64,000 nt of DNA from Paracidobacterium acidisoli (GTDB lineage Bacteria > Acidobacteriota > Terriglobia > Terriglobales > Acidobacteriaceae): the NCBI RefSeq assembly GCF_003428625.2, contig NZ_QVQT02000002.1:407026-471025 (forward strand), in the 5' to 3' direction. A model generated the notes under the pieces. It worked only from the letters and a program-made list of their open reading frames with translations, had not been told where the DNA came from and ran no database searches. Positions 36,309 to 44,817 of the stretch are shown in pieces (positions within the stretch are counted from its first letter, which is position 1; the number at the start of each line of letters is the position of its first letter). The translations under genes were made by a program, and so were the position numbers.

Positions 36309-37160
36309 TCAATGACCATCGGCCACCGTCTCCGCATCTGCCGGAATGGTGGCCCGGTCCAGAATCTCCTTCACCTGCGGAAAGCTCACGTCCGCCGGAA
36401 GCTCGTGAAAGCCCCAGCGCGACTCCTTCTGATCGCGGCTCATCGAGCTGAACAGCAGAATCTTCCCGCGCACGTGCACCTCGATCAGGCTCGTCTTCCA
36501 GTGCGCCGGGCTCACCTGCACCCGCTCCACGGCGAAGGTGCCGCCCTTGTCCACGTGCCCCAGCAGCCCGAAGCCGAAATCCACCTGCGCCATCAGTGCG
36601 CCGCGCATGGAGATCATCCGCTTCTGCTTCAGATTGACGACCATCGTCCCCGTCAGCTCATGCGCCACTCGCGCCTCGTATGTGTTTGGTGAATACGCGG
36701 GATTCGGACGAAACGCCAGCCGCACCCGGTCGCCCTCCGGCACGCCGTCGTAGCTGTAGAGAAAGGCGTCCGGCATCATCTTCATCAGCGAGCGCAGCCG
36801 GTCGTCATCCGCGTCGTGATCGCGCCGCAGCCGCGCCAGCTCCGAGGGGCTTTCCGCCAGCTCGCTCAGCCGCGCGTCTTCCTTCTTCTGCTGATCCGCA
36901 TCGAGCGGCTTGCCGTCCTGCTCCAGAGCCCGGTAGAGCGGCCCGCGCGGCGTCTCGATCTCGTCCCGCAGCGTATCTTTGCCCGGCGTGATGCGGTGGC
37001 TGTAGAACTCCCACGCCAGATCCCGTTCCGTGTCATGCAGTCCGTTGTAAATCACGTCGCGCACCAGATCCTGTGCGGACTGCGCCGGAAGAGTCTGTGC
37101 AGACAGTACCGGCATAAGAAGAGAGAGCCCGAGAAGACTTACCAGAAAATACACGCGCAT
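36309..37160 (-). CDS. Secreted protein, tandem paralogue B
   Basis: About 283 residues from MRVYFLVSLLGLSLLMPVLSAQ (signal peptide). The conserved body, shared with the gene upstream (37266-38132), includes DLVRDVIYNGLHDTERD, LDADQQKKEDARL, MKMMPDAFLYSYDG, RLAFRPNPAYSPNTYEARV, VDFGFGLLGHVDKGGTF and HWKTSLIEVHVRGK. Function unknown; a beta-rich outer-membrane or periplasmic protein is likely. The two genes are a duplication in the same orientation, 105 nt apart. Confidence 0.85.
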   Translation of the reverse strand: MRVYFLVSLLGLSLLMPVLSAQTLPAQSAQDLVRDVIYNGLHDTERDLAWEFYSHRITPGKDTLRDEIETPRGPLYRALEQDGKPLDADQQKKEDARLSELAESPSELARLRRDHDADDDRLRSLMKMMPDAFLYSYDGVPEGDRVRLAFRPNPAYSPNTYEARVAHELTGTMVVNLKQKRMISMRGALMAQVDFGFGLLGHVDKGGTFAVERVQVSPAHWKTSLIEVHVRGKILLFSSMSRDQKESRWGFHELPADVSFPQVKEILDRATIPADAETVADGH

Positions 37161-37265
37161 GAGCCTGTTTGGATGATGATGGCACATCCACGGCCCATGC
37201 GCGGCATGACCTCCGTCTGAAGTTTCTGTCATGCGTGCCGGATGAGAGTCCTCCGGCGCCCTGCC

Positions 37266-38132
37266 TCAGCGGCCTCCGGCAGCCAGCCTCGCCTCAACGG
37301 GGAGTGACGCATCCGCCTGGTGATCCAGCATCTCTTTGGCCTGTTGGAGGCTGATGTCATGCGGCACCGGGCGAAAATCGGAGCGCGTCTCCTGCTGATC
37401 CTTGCTGACATTTTTGAACAACAGCACCTTGCCCTGAATATGCACCGCCACCAGGCTCGTCTTCCAGCGCTCCGCGCTCACCTGCACGCGGTGAATCTCG
37501 AAGGTTCCGCCTTTTTCCACGTGCCCCAGAATGCCGAAGCCGAAGTCCACACGCTCGATCAGATGTCCATCCATGTCGATCATGCGCTTCAGTCTCTGAT
37601 CCACCGTCAGCGTGCCTGCCAGAACATGCACGACGCGGGCCTCGTAGCCATCGGGCACAAACGCCGGATCGGGCCGGAAGGCGATCCGCACCACGTCGCC
37701 CGTCGCCGAGCCTTCGTATTCGAAGAGAAAGGCCTTCGGCAGCATCTTCATAATGCCGGCCAGCCGCTCCTCGTCTACCTCGTGCTCGTGCTGCACGTGC
37801 TCGATCTGTCCGGGACTTTTCACGTATTCATTCAGCCGCGCCTCTTCCTGGCGCGCCTGGTCGGCATCGAGCGTCCGTCCGCCGCGCTCCAGCACGCGGA
37901 AGATCGGACCCTGGCTGGTCTCCACCTGCTCCCGGACCAGGTTCTGCGAGGGGGTGACCGCATTGCTGCGATACTCCCAGTGGCTGTCGCGTTCGCGGTC
38001 GTGAAGCTCGTTGAAGATCACATCGCGCACCAGATCGTGCGCGGTTTGCGGGGTGGGGGTGGGTTGAGCGTGGGCGGCGAAGGTAAGAGTTCCAGCGAGA
38101 GTTACGAGACAGAGCATGGCGTGGGGACGCAT
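37266..38132 (-). CDS. Secreted protein, tandem paralogue A
   Basis: 288 residues: signal peptide (MLCLVTLAGTLTFAAHAQ) then the same architecture as its neighbour (DLVRDVIFNELHDRERD, LDADQARQEEARL, MKMLPKAFLFEYEG, RIAFRPDPAFVPDGYEARV, VDFGFGILGHVEKGGTF, RWKTSLVAVHIQGK). GAGGAGG lies before the ATG. Similarity is roughly half identical over the whole length by eye, so the duplication is old. No domain name can be given. Confidence 0.85.
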   Translation of the reverse strand: MRPHAMLCLVTLAGTLTFAAHAQPTPTPQTAHDLVRDVIFNELHDRERDSHWEYRSNAVTPSQNLVREQVETSQGPIFRVLERGGRTLDADQARQEEARLNEYVKSPGQIEHVQHEHEVDEERLAGIMKMLPKAFLFEYEGSATGDVVRIAFRPDPAFVPDGYEARVVHVLAGTLTVDQRLKRMIDMDGHLIERVDFGFGILGHVEKGGTFEIHRVQVSAERWKTSLVAVHIQGKVLLFKNVSKDQQETRSDFRPVPHDISLQQAKEMLDHQADASLPVEARLAAGGR

Positions 38133-38264
38133 CCGTGACCTCCTCAGGTGGAATTCCGAAACCGCCCTGCGGACGGTTTACGAGATTATCCTGCCCTGGA
38201 AAGTGTGCAGTTCCGTGAAAACCCGCTGAAGGTTTGATGAGAAATCGTCGCGTTCCCGCCTTGG

Positions 38265-38270
38265 TACACT
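38265..38270 (+). promoter_or_regulatory. -10-like hexamer of the frataxin-like gene
   Basis: TACACT, 6 nt (TGTGGC) before the ATG. There is no ribosome-binding site between them. Confidence 0.5.
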
Positions 38271-38276
38271 TGTGGC

Positions 38277-38615
38277 ATGCTCGACGAACTCACCTTCCGC
38301 CGCCATGCCGATGCGGCCATCGAATCGCTCAAGAAAAGCCTCATCCTTGCCGAAGAATCAAACGGCGACTTCGAGGCGGAAGAGCAGAACGGTGTCCTCA
38401 ACATCCTTTTCGAGGAGCCACCGGCAAAGTTCGTCATCACGCCCAACACGCCCGCCCGCCAGATCTGGATCTCCGCCCTCTCCACCAGCTTCAAGCTCGA
38501 CTGGTCCGACTCCGCCCAGGACTTCGTCTCCGCCAAAGACTCCCTCGCCCTCAAACCACTCGTCGCAAAGCTCATCAACCAGCATCTCGGCGAAGAGACG
38601 GTCACCCTCGTCTAA
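38277..38615 (+). CDS. cyaY: Frataxin-like (CyaY) protein
   Basis: 112 residues, the normal size. The pattern is frataxin's: an N-terminal helix with spaced residues (LTFRRHADAAIESLKKSLILAEE), an acidic ridge (ESNGDFEAEEQNGVLNI), the core strand motif ARQIWISALSTSFKLDW and a C-terminal helix. Frataxins bind iron and tune Fe-S cluster assembly in the cytoplasm. No isc/suf genes are adjacent. The next gene is a glycosyltransferase 12 nt downstream, probably co-transcribed by chance of position. Confidence 0.85.
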   Translation: MLDELTFRRHADAAIESLKKSLILAEESNGDFEAEEQNGVLNILFEEPPAKFVITPNTPARQIWISALSTSFKLDWSDSAQDFVSAKDSLALKPLVAKLINQHLGEETVTLV

Positions 38616-38627
38616 CGTCACAGACCG

Positions 38628-39419
38628 ATGCCCGAAACCCTCTCTGTCGCCACCATCGCCTTCAACGAATCCGCCAACATCGCCCGCACCCTTGAAAGCG
38701 TGAAGTGGGCCGACGAGCTCATCATCCTCGACTCCGGCTCGACCGACAACACCGTCGCCATCGCCGAGTCATACGGCGCAAAGGTCTACGTCAACAAGCC
38801 CTTTCCCGGCCACGGCGAACAAAAAAACGTCGCCATCGACCACTGCACCTCCGACTGGATTCTTCTCCTCGACGCCGACGAAGTCATCACCCCCGAGCTC
38901 GCAAAAGAGATCCGGCAGGTGCTCGCCGGTCCCGCAAAACACGACGCGTACTGGATTCCCCGCCTCAACCTCATCTTCGGCCGCTGGATACGCCATGGCG
39001 GCTTCTATCCCGACCGCAAGCTCCGCCTCTTCCGCCGCGGATCGGCGCGCCTCAGCGAGGGTGTCGGTCCGCACAGCACGCCGCAGTTCGCCGGCACGCC
39101 CGGCATCCTCAAAGGCGACATGCTGCACTATGCCTATCCCACGCTGCCGCTCTACCTCGAGCACATGAACCGCTACAGCACGGAGATGGGCCGTCTCGCC
39201 GCGGCAAAGGGCAAAACCAGCCGCTCCCTCTTCGCATTTCTCTGGAACGTCGTGCTGAACCCCGTCGCGACCTTCACCTACAACTACTTTTTCCGGCTCG
39301 GCTTCCTCGACGGACGCGAGGGCCTGCTGCTGCACCTGTACCACTCCGGCTACGTGAGCTGGAAGTATGCCAAAGCCTGGGAATCGGCGCGCAAAGCCTC
39401 AAAACAGAGCGGCGTTTAA
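38628..39419 (+). CDS. GT2-family glycosyltransferase (LPS-core type)
   Basis: 263 residues. GT-A fold: LSVATIAFNESANIARTLESVKWADELIILDSGSTDNT and the DxD-type LLLDADE; later HGGFYPDRKLRLFRR and a membrane-associated C-terminal stretch. It resembles the WaaE/KdtX group that decorates the lipopolysaccharide inner core. Substrate sugar not determinable. Confidence 0.93.
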   Translation: MPETLSVATIAFNESANIARTLESVKWADELIILDSGSTDNTVAIAESYGAKVYVNKPFPGHGEQKNVAIDHCTSDWILLLDADEVITPELAKEIRQVLAGPAKHDAYWIPRLNLIFGRWIRHGGFYPDRKLRLFRRGSARLSEGVGPHSTPQFAGTPGILKGDMLHYAYPTLPLYLEHMNRYSTEMGRLAAAKGKTSRSLFAFLWNVVLNPVATFTYNYFFRLGFLDGREGLLLHLYHSGYVSWKYAKAWESARKASKQSGV

Positions 39420-39607
39420 GAGCGGGATGAGACCGGGGGGTGTTGCGTATCATCCCGGAGCGTGTTCTGATTGGCTCCGTCCGGCGCCTCGCCCGGCGCA
39501 GCCCCCGGCTCGCGGGAAACGTCACTCGCGGTGGAACTCCCCCTTGCCCGCCCACGTAAGCAGGTACGAAGAGCTTCAAAACAGCTACATCCGCGCGGAG
39601 GTCCTGT

Positions 39608-40180
39608 ATGCTCTGGTTCTATGAATCGTTCTTTCCCGTGGTCTGGATCGCTTTTCTCGTCTACTGGAATATCAAGGCCGCCGGCACCAAAATCAACCAG
39701 CGCCTCGAACCCGCCGCCTCGCGCATCCTGCGGGCCATCGCCATTCTGACCGCAATCGTCCTTCTCTCCATAAACCGCATCCCGCTGCCCTGGCTCTATC
39801 GCCAGCTCTGGCCGTCCGGCCTCTGGCCTTTCTGGATTGGAGCTGCGGTTGCCGTCGCCGGCCTTCTCTTCGCCGTCTGGGCGCGCCAGCACCTCGGCCG
39901 CAACTGGAGCCACGCCGTAACCATCAAGCAGGATCACGAGCTGATTACCAGCGGCCCCTATGCGCTGGTCCGCCACCCCATCTACACCGGCATTCTGGCC
40001 GGATTTCTGGGCACCGTCATTGCGCTCTCCCAGGTGCGCGGGGTCATCGCTCTCGCCCTGGTATTCCTCGGCTTCTGGGCCAAGTTCCGCATGGAGGAGG
40101 AGTGGATGCGCTCCCGCTTCGGGGAGGCGTATGCCGCCTATGCGCGCCAGACCGCAGCCCTGGTGCCGTACCTCTTCTGA
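39608..40180 (+). CDS. Isoprenylcysteine methyltransferase-like membrane protein
   Basis: 190 residues, four to five transmembrane helices. The SAM-binding C-terminal motif is GPYALVRHPIYTG...FRMEEEWMRSRFGEAYAAYARQ, diagnostic of the ICMT/PEMT group. Bacterial members probably methylate small isoprenoid or lipid substrates rather than prenylated proteins. GCGGAGG precedes the ATG. A possible bidirectional terminator separates it from the convergent YciI gene. Confidence 0.93.
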   Translation: MLWFYESFFPVVWIAFLVYWNIKAAGTKINQRLEPAASRILRAIAILTAIVLLSINRIPLPWLYRQLWPSGLWPFWIGAAVAVAGLLFAVWARQHLGRNWSHAVTIKQDHELITSGPYALVRHPIYTGILAGFLGTVIALSQVRGVIALALVFLGFWAKFRMEEEWMRSRFGEAYAAYARQTAALVPYLF

Positions 40181-40212
40181 TCGCTCTGCGTTCTGATCGC
40201 TCTGCACGCCTC

Positions 40213-40237
40213 CGGACGGTCGAAGATCGGCCGTCCG
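40213..40237. terminator. Possible bidirectional terminator
   Basis: CGGACGG / CCGTCCG stem of 7 bp with an 11-nt loop, between the convergent ends of the ICMT-like gene (40180) and the YciI gene (40274). There is no strong T-run on either side. Confidence 0.35.
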
Positions 40238-40273
40238 CCGCTCAAATCAGAGCCGTTTTCAGCCAGGCCGTCT

Positions 40274-40672
40274 TCAGCGCACCGTGTGCCGCCGCCGCTC
40301 CTCGCTTGCCTTCATGATCTCGCTCATATCCCCGACGGGCCGAACCTCGAAAGTATTACCGTACCTCAGGGCCGGATGCTGCGCTATGAGCTGTACCGCA
40401 TGATTCATGTCCCGCGCATCGAGGACAAGAATGCCGCCGAGCTGTTCCCTGGTCTCCACATAGGGACCATCTGTAGTTATGGCTTTGCCGTCCTTCCAGT
40501 GCAGGGTCAGAGCTGTTTCCGCGGACTGAAGTGCTTCTCCGCCGGCCCAGTGCCCGTTGGCGCGAAGATGGTCGTCGTATGTAAAGCATGTGTCGAACAT
40601 CGCGTTTCGCTCGTCCTCCGTCATGCCATCGAATTTATCTTTGTCGTAGTATCCGAAGCAGATGTACTTCAT
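40274..40672 (-). CDS. DGPF-domain (YciI-related) protein 1
   Basis: 132 residues. The family signature is TTDGPYVETREQLGGILVLDARDMNHAVQLIAQHPALRYGNTFEVRPV, and the start MKYICFGYYDKDKFDGMTEDER is typical. Ferredoxin-like dimeric fold with no established reaction. Proteins of this kind are the usual neighbours and partners of ECF42 sigma factors, one of which lies at 42697-43950. A reductase and a second DGPF protein lie between. Confidence 0.93.
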   Translation of the reverse strand: MKYICFGYYDKDKFDGMTEDERNAMFDTCFTYDDHLRANGHWAGGEALQSAETALTLHWKDGKAITTDGPYVETREQLGGILVLDARDMNHAVQLIAQHPALRYGNTFEVRPVGDMSEIMKASEERRRHTVR

Positions 40673-40729
40673 CGTTCTTCTCCCTTTTCTGCGTGGAAGC
40701 CTCCGGCACAGCGGCCGCAGATCTTTCTG

Positions 40730-41284
40730 TCACTGCTTCAGATAACGAAGCGCGACGCTTCCCGATTGAAAAACCTTTGACTCAACCAGCTTCAGTTGTA
40801 GTCTCTCCGGCAGGCTGACCCCTTCCAGCAGCCGTCTCCCTTCTCCTGCGATGACCGGCCCAACGACAAAGCGGTATTCATCCACCAGACCGAGCTCGAT
40901 CAGTTGCGAAGAAACATCCACCCCACCGGCCAGAATGTTTTTGCCTTGTTCCAGCTTCAATTTCAGGATTTCGTCGCGAAGGCCCCCGCGAACGATTCGC
41001 GTATTTCTGTCTTCGGCACTCTCTAATGATCGTGAAAAGACAACCTTTTTGGTGGAGTCAAATGCCCGGGCAAAGTCGGTATCTGCCTTGGTCTCAGACG
41101 GGTTTTTCAGAACGTCAGGCCAATAAGGAACCATCAGTTCATAGGTCTTCCGCCCAAAGATCTGCACGTCAACCTCTCGCATAAGCTGCGTAAAATACTC
41201 AAGCTTTTCTTCATCGACGGCCTGTTTGGTGTGGTCGACGCAGCCATCGAGGGTGATGTTGATGGCGAAGATTAGATGTCTCAT
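40730..41284 (-). CDS. Dihydrofolate reductase-family (RibD C-terminal) protein
   Basis: 184 residues. MRHLIFAINITLDGCVDH, VQIFGRKTYELMVPYWPDV, KKVVFSRSLES, GKNILAGGVDVSSQLIELGLVDEYRFVVGPVIAGEGRRLLEG are the typical motifs of the family. NADPH-dependent reductase of unknown substrate, commonly found in DGPF/ECF42 clusters. A well-placed AAGGAG precedes the ATG. G+C here drops compared with the left flank. Confidence 0.93.
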   Translation of the reverse strand: MRHLIFAINITLDGCVDHTKQAVDEEKLEYFTQLMREVDVQIFGRKTYELMVPYWPDVLKNPSETKADTDFARAFDSTKKVVFSRSLESAEDRNTRIVRGGLRDEILKLKLEQGKNILAGGVDVSSQLIELGLVDEYRFVVGPVIAGEGRRLLEGVSLPERLQLKLVESKVFQSGSVALRYLKQ

Positions 41285-41353
41285 CTGAGTCTCCTTATCG
41301 GCGCGCGTTCCGAAGGCGCGGCGGCCCCGAACTGTCTGCCTGCTTCTGCCCGG

Positions 41354-41713
41354 TCATTTTTCCGGAGCGGGGAAGAAAAGAAGCTCGCGCACCTCGCCGG
41401 GCACGTCGCAGGAGATGGCGCCCCTGCGCGCCCACGCGAGCGCTTCGTCCATATTGGCGGCTTCCAGTATCCAGAAACCGCCCATGTGCTCCCTGGTCTC
41501 GGCGTATGGCCCGTCGGTCACAAGCACCGTGCCGTCGGACTGCTTCCGCAGCGTCTTCGCGCTGGCGGCCGGGGAGATCCCGCAGGCGAACTTCCTCACG
41601 CCGGCGGCAATCATTTCGCGGTTGAGCGCGTGGATCTCTTCCATCATCGCTTCGGTTACGGTGGACGGGTCGAAGTCGTCCGGCATGTAATTACAAGCCA
41701 GATACTGTGGCAT
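41354..41713 (-). CDS. DGPF-domain (YciI-related) protein 2
   Basis: 119 residues from MPQYLACNYMPDDFDPSTVTEAMMEEIH, with LVTDGPYAETREHMGGFWILEAANMDEALAWARR. I chose the ATG with GGAG 6 nt upstream; the longer frame is untypical. Second copy of the DGPF family, 682 bases from the first. The duplication beside a sigma gene supports a small stress-response unit. Confidence 0.93.
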   Translation of the reverse strand: MPQYLACNYMPDDFDPSTVTEAMMEEIHALNREMIAAGVRKFACGISPAASAKTLRKQSDGTVLVTDGPYAETREHMGGFWILEAANMDEALAWARRGAISCDVPGEVRELLFFPAPEK

Positions 41714-41992
41714 GTATTTCTCCTGTGAATGGTTTCGAGCCGGCAGCACAGCCTCGCGCGCTGGCCCGTTCATCCTATAGTCGTCACGCACGGAGAAAAT
41801 CGACAGCCGAGACGAATTATTTTTTAATTTTAGTTTGTCGCCTATCTCATCCATGCACTCAAACCGGTCTGCACGTGATTCGCAGATAGCTTCCGTGTTG
41901 CCGGGAATGCGTCCTGAGCAAGAAGTTGGCAGCTCATTGCAGATTTAGAACGCTGTAATTTGGGGCTTCGTATATATCCATATTTCAGTGCT

Positions 41993-42541
41993 TTACGGTG
42001 GCTCTTTATTTATCAGCAGCCGCAGGCCTTGCTCCGCTGTGCCATCATTCGGCATCATGATGTTTTTAATCGGCACAAAGATCGCAGTACAGTTCGAATC
42101 ACCGAGTTGTAAAGCTAACTTCGCTAACGAAGCATAAGCATCCGCATCGGGGATACTCCTCGATGCGCTCGAAAGATCATTAAACAAATCGAGGAAAGCG
42201 CAGGCACGATGTTCAGTCCAGGCGTTCTTCTGTTCTGGCTGAGGTAGTTGAGAAAGAGCATATTCATCATCGTCGGCATATCGTTTAGGGGTAGAAGTCA
42301 CTCGGATGATATGAGGACCAGCCTTCAGGACAGTAAGGGCCGGATGGTCAGCCGAGACGAAGTACATCGGATCTTCTTTTCCATCAAAATTCTTGCCCCA
42401 CCCACGTCCTCCCGCAGCTCGTAGCTCCTCCTCGTTAAACCGATGCACCTCACGCTGCATGATGACGATGGACCGCACCTCTCTGGTCCCGGAATGTGGA
42501 GCTTTCTCGATAAAGTTCTTGAACATCTTCAGAAGCTTCAT
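41993..42541 (-). CDS. Hypothetical protein in a low-G+C patch
   Basis: 182 residues, no signal peptide or membrane segment. Visible stretches: REVHRFNEEELRAAGGRGWG, DPMYFVSADHPALTVLKAGPHIIRV and CTAIFVPIKNIMMPNDGTAEQGLRLLI. I do not recognise it. Its ATG overlaps, by ATGA, the end of an incomplete frame upstream (42538-42696), as if it were the downstream member of a gene pair whose first gene has been lost. Composition is clearly lower in G+C than the sigma gene beside it, suggesting transfer. Confidence 0.6.
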   Translation of the reverse strand: MKLLKMFKNFIEKAPHSGTREVRSIVIMQREVHRFNEEELRAAGGRGWGKNFDGKEDPMYFVSADHPALTVLKAGPHIIRVTSTPKRYADDDEYALSQLPQPEQKNAWTEHRACAFLDLFNDLSSASRSIPDADAYASLAKLALQLGDSNCTAIFVPIKNIMMPNDGTAEQGLRLLINKEPP

Positions 42542-42696
42542 GGGTCATCTTCTTCTGCGCGAATAGCTTTTTTCGCCGTTTGCTGTTTCAGAACTGGATC
42601 AACCAGATTGGGCGTCATCTCCGTTTTGTCGCCAATCCGAAAGTACTTCTGCCAGGGCTTCGCCTGCCAGAAACATTTGTGAGATGAGTTGTCGTT
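42538..42696 (-). pseudogene. Possible 3' remnant of a lost gene
   Basis: The frame reads HKCFWQAKPWQKYFRIGD...KAIRAEEDDP and ends with a TGA that overlaps the next ATG (ATGA). Composition is protein-like, but the only in-frame ATG (42618) would leave 25 residues. Directly upstream is the stop of the sigma-factor gene, so the 5' part of this gene is missing. It could also be non-coding. Confidence 0.35.
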
Positions 42697-43950
42697 TTAT
42701 TTCAACTCCTCAATCCGCCTCGTCAGAAAACGGCGCTCCGCTTCCTGCCGATCGTTGTCTGGCACAAGCAACGCAAGCGCCTTCTCATACGAAGCACGGG
42801 CCTCCGGAAGCCGCTGTAATCTGCGGCACAGATCCGCACGCGCAGCGTGCGCGAGGTGATAGTGGGCAAGGTGCCCCCGCTCCAGCAGGTCATCGATAAG
42901 ACGCAGACCCTGCTCCGGACCCTCGCACATCGCAACGGCCACCGCGCGGTTCAGCTCCACCACCGGAGATGGATGAATCCGAAGCAGCCGGTCGTAGAGC
43001 AGCTTAATCTGGCGCCAGTCCGTGGAATCTGCGGAGGAGCTCTCGGCATGCACGGCCGCAATGGCCGCCTGCAGCGTGTAGGCGCCAAAGCGGCGCGACC
43101 GAAGAGCGCTTTCGGTGAGCGAGATGCCTTCGGCGATCTGCTCCCGGTTCCACAACGACCGGTCCTGCTGCTCCAGCAGAATCAGGTCGCCGCCGGGCGA
43201 GGTGCGGGCCGCGCGGCGCGACTCCTGCAGCAGCATCAGCCCCAGCAGGCCCATCACCTCGGGTTCCGGAAGCAGATCGAGCAGCAGCCTGCCCAGACGG
43301 ATCGCTTCGCGGCTGAGCCCGGCGCCTGTCGTTTCCGCCGAGTACCCTTCGTTGAAGATCAGATACACGACCAGAAGGACCGCCCCCAGCCGCGCCGGCA
43401 ATTCCTGGAAGCCCGGCACCTGATACGGAATAGCCTTATCGCGAATGACAGCCTTTGCGCGCACAATGCGCTGCGCCAGCGTGGCCGGCGTCACGAGAAA
43501 TGCCCTTGCAATCTCCTCCGTCGTCAGGCCGCAGATTTCGCGCAGGGTGAGCGCAACCTGTCCCTCCGGAGCCAGAGCGGGATGACAGCAGGTAAAGATC
43601 AGGCGAAGCCGATCGTCTTCGATCTCGTCATCTTCACCGGTGGGTGCATCGCTGTTGCGCGCTTCGATGTGGGCAATCAGGTCTGTCTCTGCGCCATCGA
43701 GGCGCGCGCGCCGTCTCATTCCGTCGATGGCCCTGAAGCGTGCCGTGGAAATCAGCCACGGGCGCGGCTTCTCCGGAACACCCGTCCGGGGCCAGGACTC
43801 CAGCGCGACGGCGAATGCCTCATGCATCGCCTCTTCGGCGAGATCCAGATCTCCGAGCAGGCGCACCAGCGTCGCCAGAACCCGGCCCGATTCCGTCCGG
43901 TAAAGAGTCTCAATGGTCCGGCTGATCGGTTCGGGCACAGGTATCGGCAT
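42697..43950 (-). CDS. ECF42-like sigma factor with TPR-type C-terminal extension
   Basis: About 417 residues from MPIPVPEPISRTIETLYRTESGR (the longer frame lacks support). Sigma region 2 (LVRLLGDLDLAEEAMHEAFAVALESWP...RPWLISTARFRAIDGMRRR) and region 4 (LREICGLTTEEIARAFLVTPATLAQRIVRAK) are followed by about 220 residues of helical repeats (PVVELNRAVAVAMCEGPEQGLRLID, HYHLAHAARADLCRRLQRLPEARASYEKAL). This extension, instead of an anti-sigma factor, typifies ECF42, whose targets are usually adjacent DGPF genes. Two such genes lie downstream on the same strand. Confidence 0.93.
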   Translation of the reverse strand: MPIPVPEPISRTIETLYRTESGRVLATLVRLLGDLDLAEEAMHEAFAVALESWPRTGVPEKPRPWLISTARFRAIDGMRRRARLDGAETDLIAHIEARNSDAPTGEDDEIEDDRLRLIFTCCHPALAPEGQVALTLREICGLTTEEIARAFLVTPATLAQRIVRAKAVIRDKAIPYQVPGFQELPARLGAVLLVVYLIFNEGYSAETTGAGLSREAIRLGRLLLDLLPEPEVMGLLGLMLLQESRRAARTSPGGDLILLEQQDRSLWNREQIAEGISLTESALRSRRFGAYTLQAAIAAVHAESSSADSTDWRQIKLLYDRLLRIHPSPVVELNRAVAVAMCEGPEQGLRLIDDLLERGHLAHYHLAHAARADLCRRLQRLPEARASYEKALALLVPDNDRQEAERRFLTRRIEELK

Positions 43951-44102
43951 CGACGCCAAACTAGCAAAACGGAGCGGCTCGGCACAACTTCCAGCGTCGA
44001 TCCACACACAAGCACAGAAAGGCGGAGCATTGAATCTCGCGTATGCTTCCCTGTTGCGGTGATCGGGCTGCGGCATTCTTATCTAAGCAGGAGGCCTGTT
44101 TC

Positions 44103-44777
44103 ATGAAGCAGAATTTCTCCGCAATCATCCTCGGCGGCACCGGACAGGTCGGTGGTGCAGCCGTCGCGCAGATGCTGGCAATTCCGGAATGCCGGGAAGT
44201 GGTGATGGTCACCAGAAAGCCCGTTGCGGCGCAATCGCGCGTGCGCAATGTCGTTCTGGATACCGGCGCTGCTGACTTCGCCGAGCGCACGGCTGCCCTT
44301 GCCCGCGAAGTCTTGAGCCAGGGTCCCGTCAGCGCGGTGAGCTGTGTGGGCGTCGGCTCCGGATCGATGCGCTGGAGCGAAGAAGAATTGAAACGGCTTG
44401 AGCTCGGCGTCGTCGGTGCTTTTGCGCGCGGCTGCCACGACGCCGGAATCGCCCAGTTTTGCCTGCTCTCTGCGGCAGGAAGCACGGCCCGCAGCCGGTT
44501 TCGCTATGTCCGCGTCATGGGCATGAAGGAAGACACCGTGCGCAGCATCGGCTTTACCCGCCTCGCCATCTTTCGCCCCGGCATCATTGTCGGCAACGCT
44601 CATACCCCGGTCTGGGTCGGCTGGCTGGGAAGACTCGTGCCCGGGCCGTTCGGTAACATTGATCAGCAAATTCTCGGCCGCTCCATCGCCGCAGAGATAG
44701 CTCTGTACAGTCGAGAGCGCGGTGAGGTGATCCGGGAAAATGCGGCAATGAAAAGACTCGCCGCGCAGTTCCAGTAA
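44103..44777 (+). CDS. NAD(P)-binding Rossmann protein (SDR-like)
   Basis: 224 residues from MKQNFSAIILGGTGQVGGAAVAQML, with the nucleotide loop GGTGQVGG, then VVMVTRKPV, SCVGVGSGSMRWSEEE, CLLSAAGS and the extended-SDR-like RVMGMKEDTVRSIGFTRLAIFRPGIIVG. It resembles the HTATIP2/oxidoreductase group. Substrate unknown. GCAGGAGG precedes the ATG. It is divergent from the sigma factor gene. Confidence 0.88.
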   Translation: MKQNFSAIILGGTGQVGGAAVAQMLAIPECREVVMVTRKPVAAQSRVRNVVLDTGAADFAERTAALAREVLSQGPVSAVSCVGVGSGSMRWSEEELKRLELGVVGAFARGCHDAGIAQFCLLSAAGSTARSRFRYVRVMGMKEDTVRSIGFTRLAIFRPGIIVGNAHTPVWVGWLGRLVPGPFGNIDQQILGRSIAAEIALYSRERGEVIRENAAMKRLAAQFQ

Positions 44778-44817
44778 CCTGACGCTGAAATCCGGTGCCG
44801 GAGCTCGAGGCAAACAA

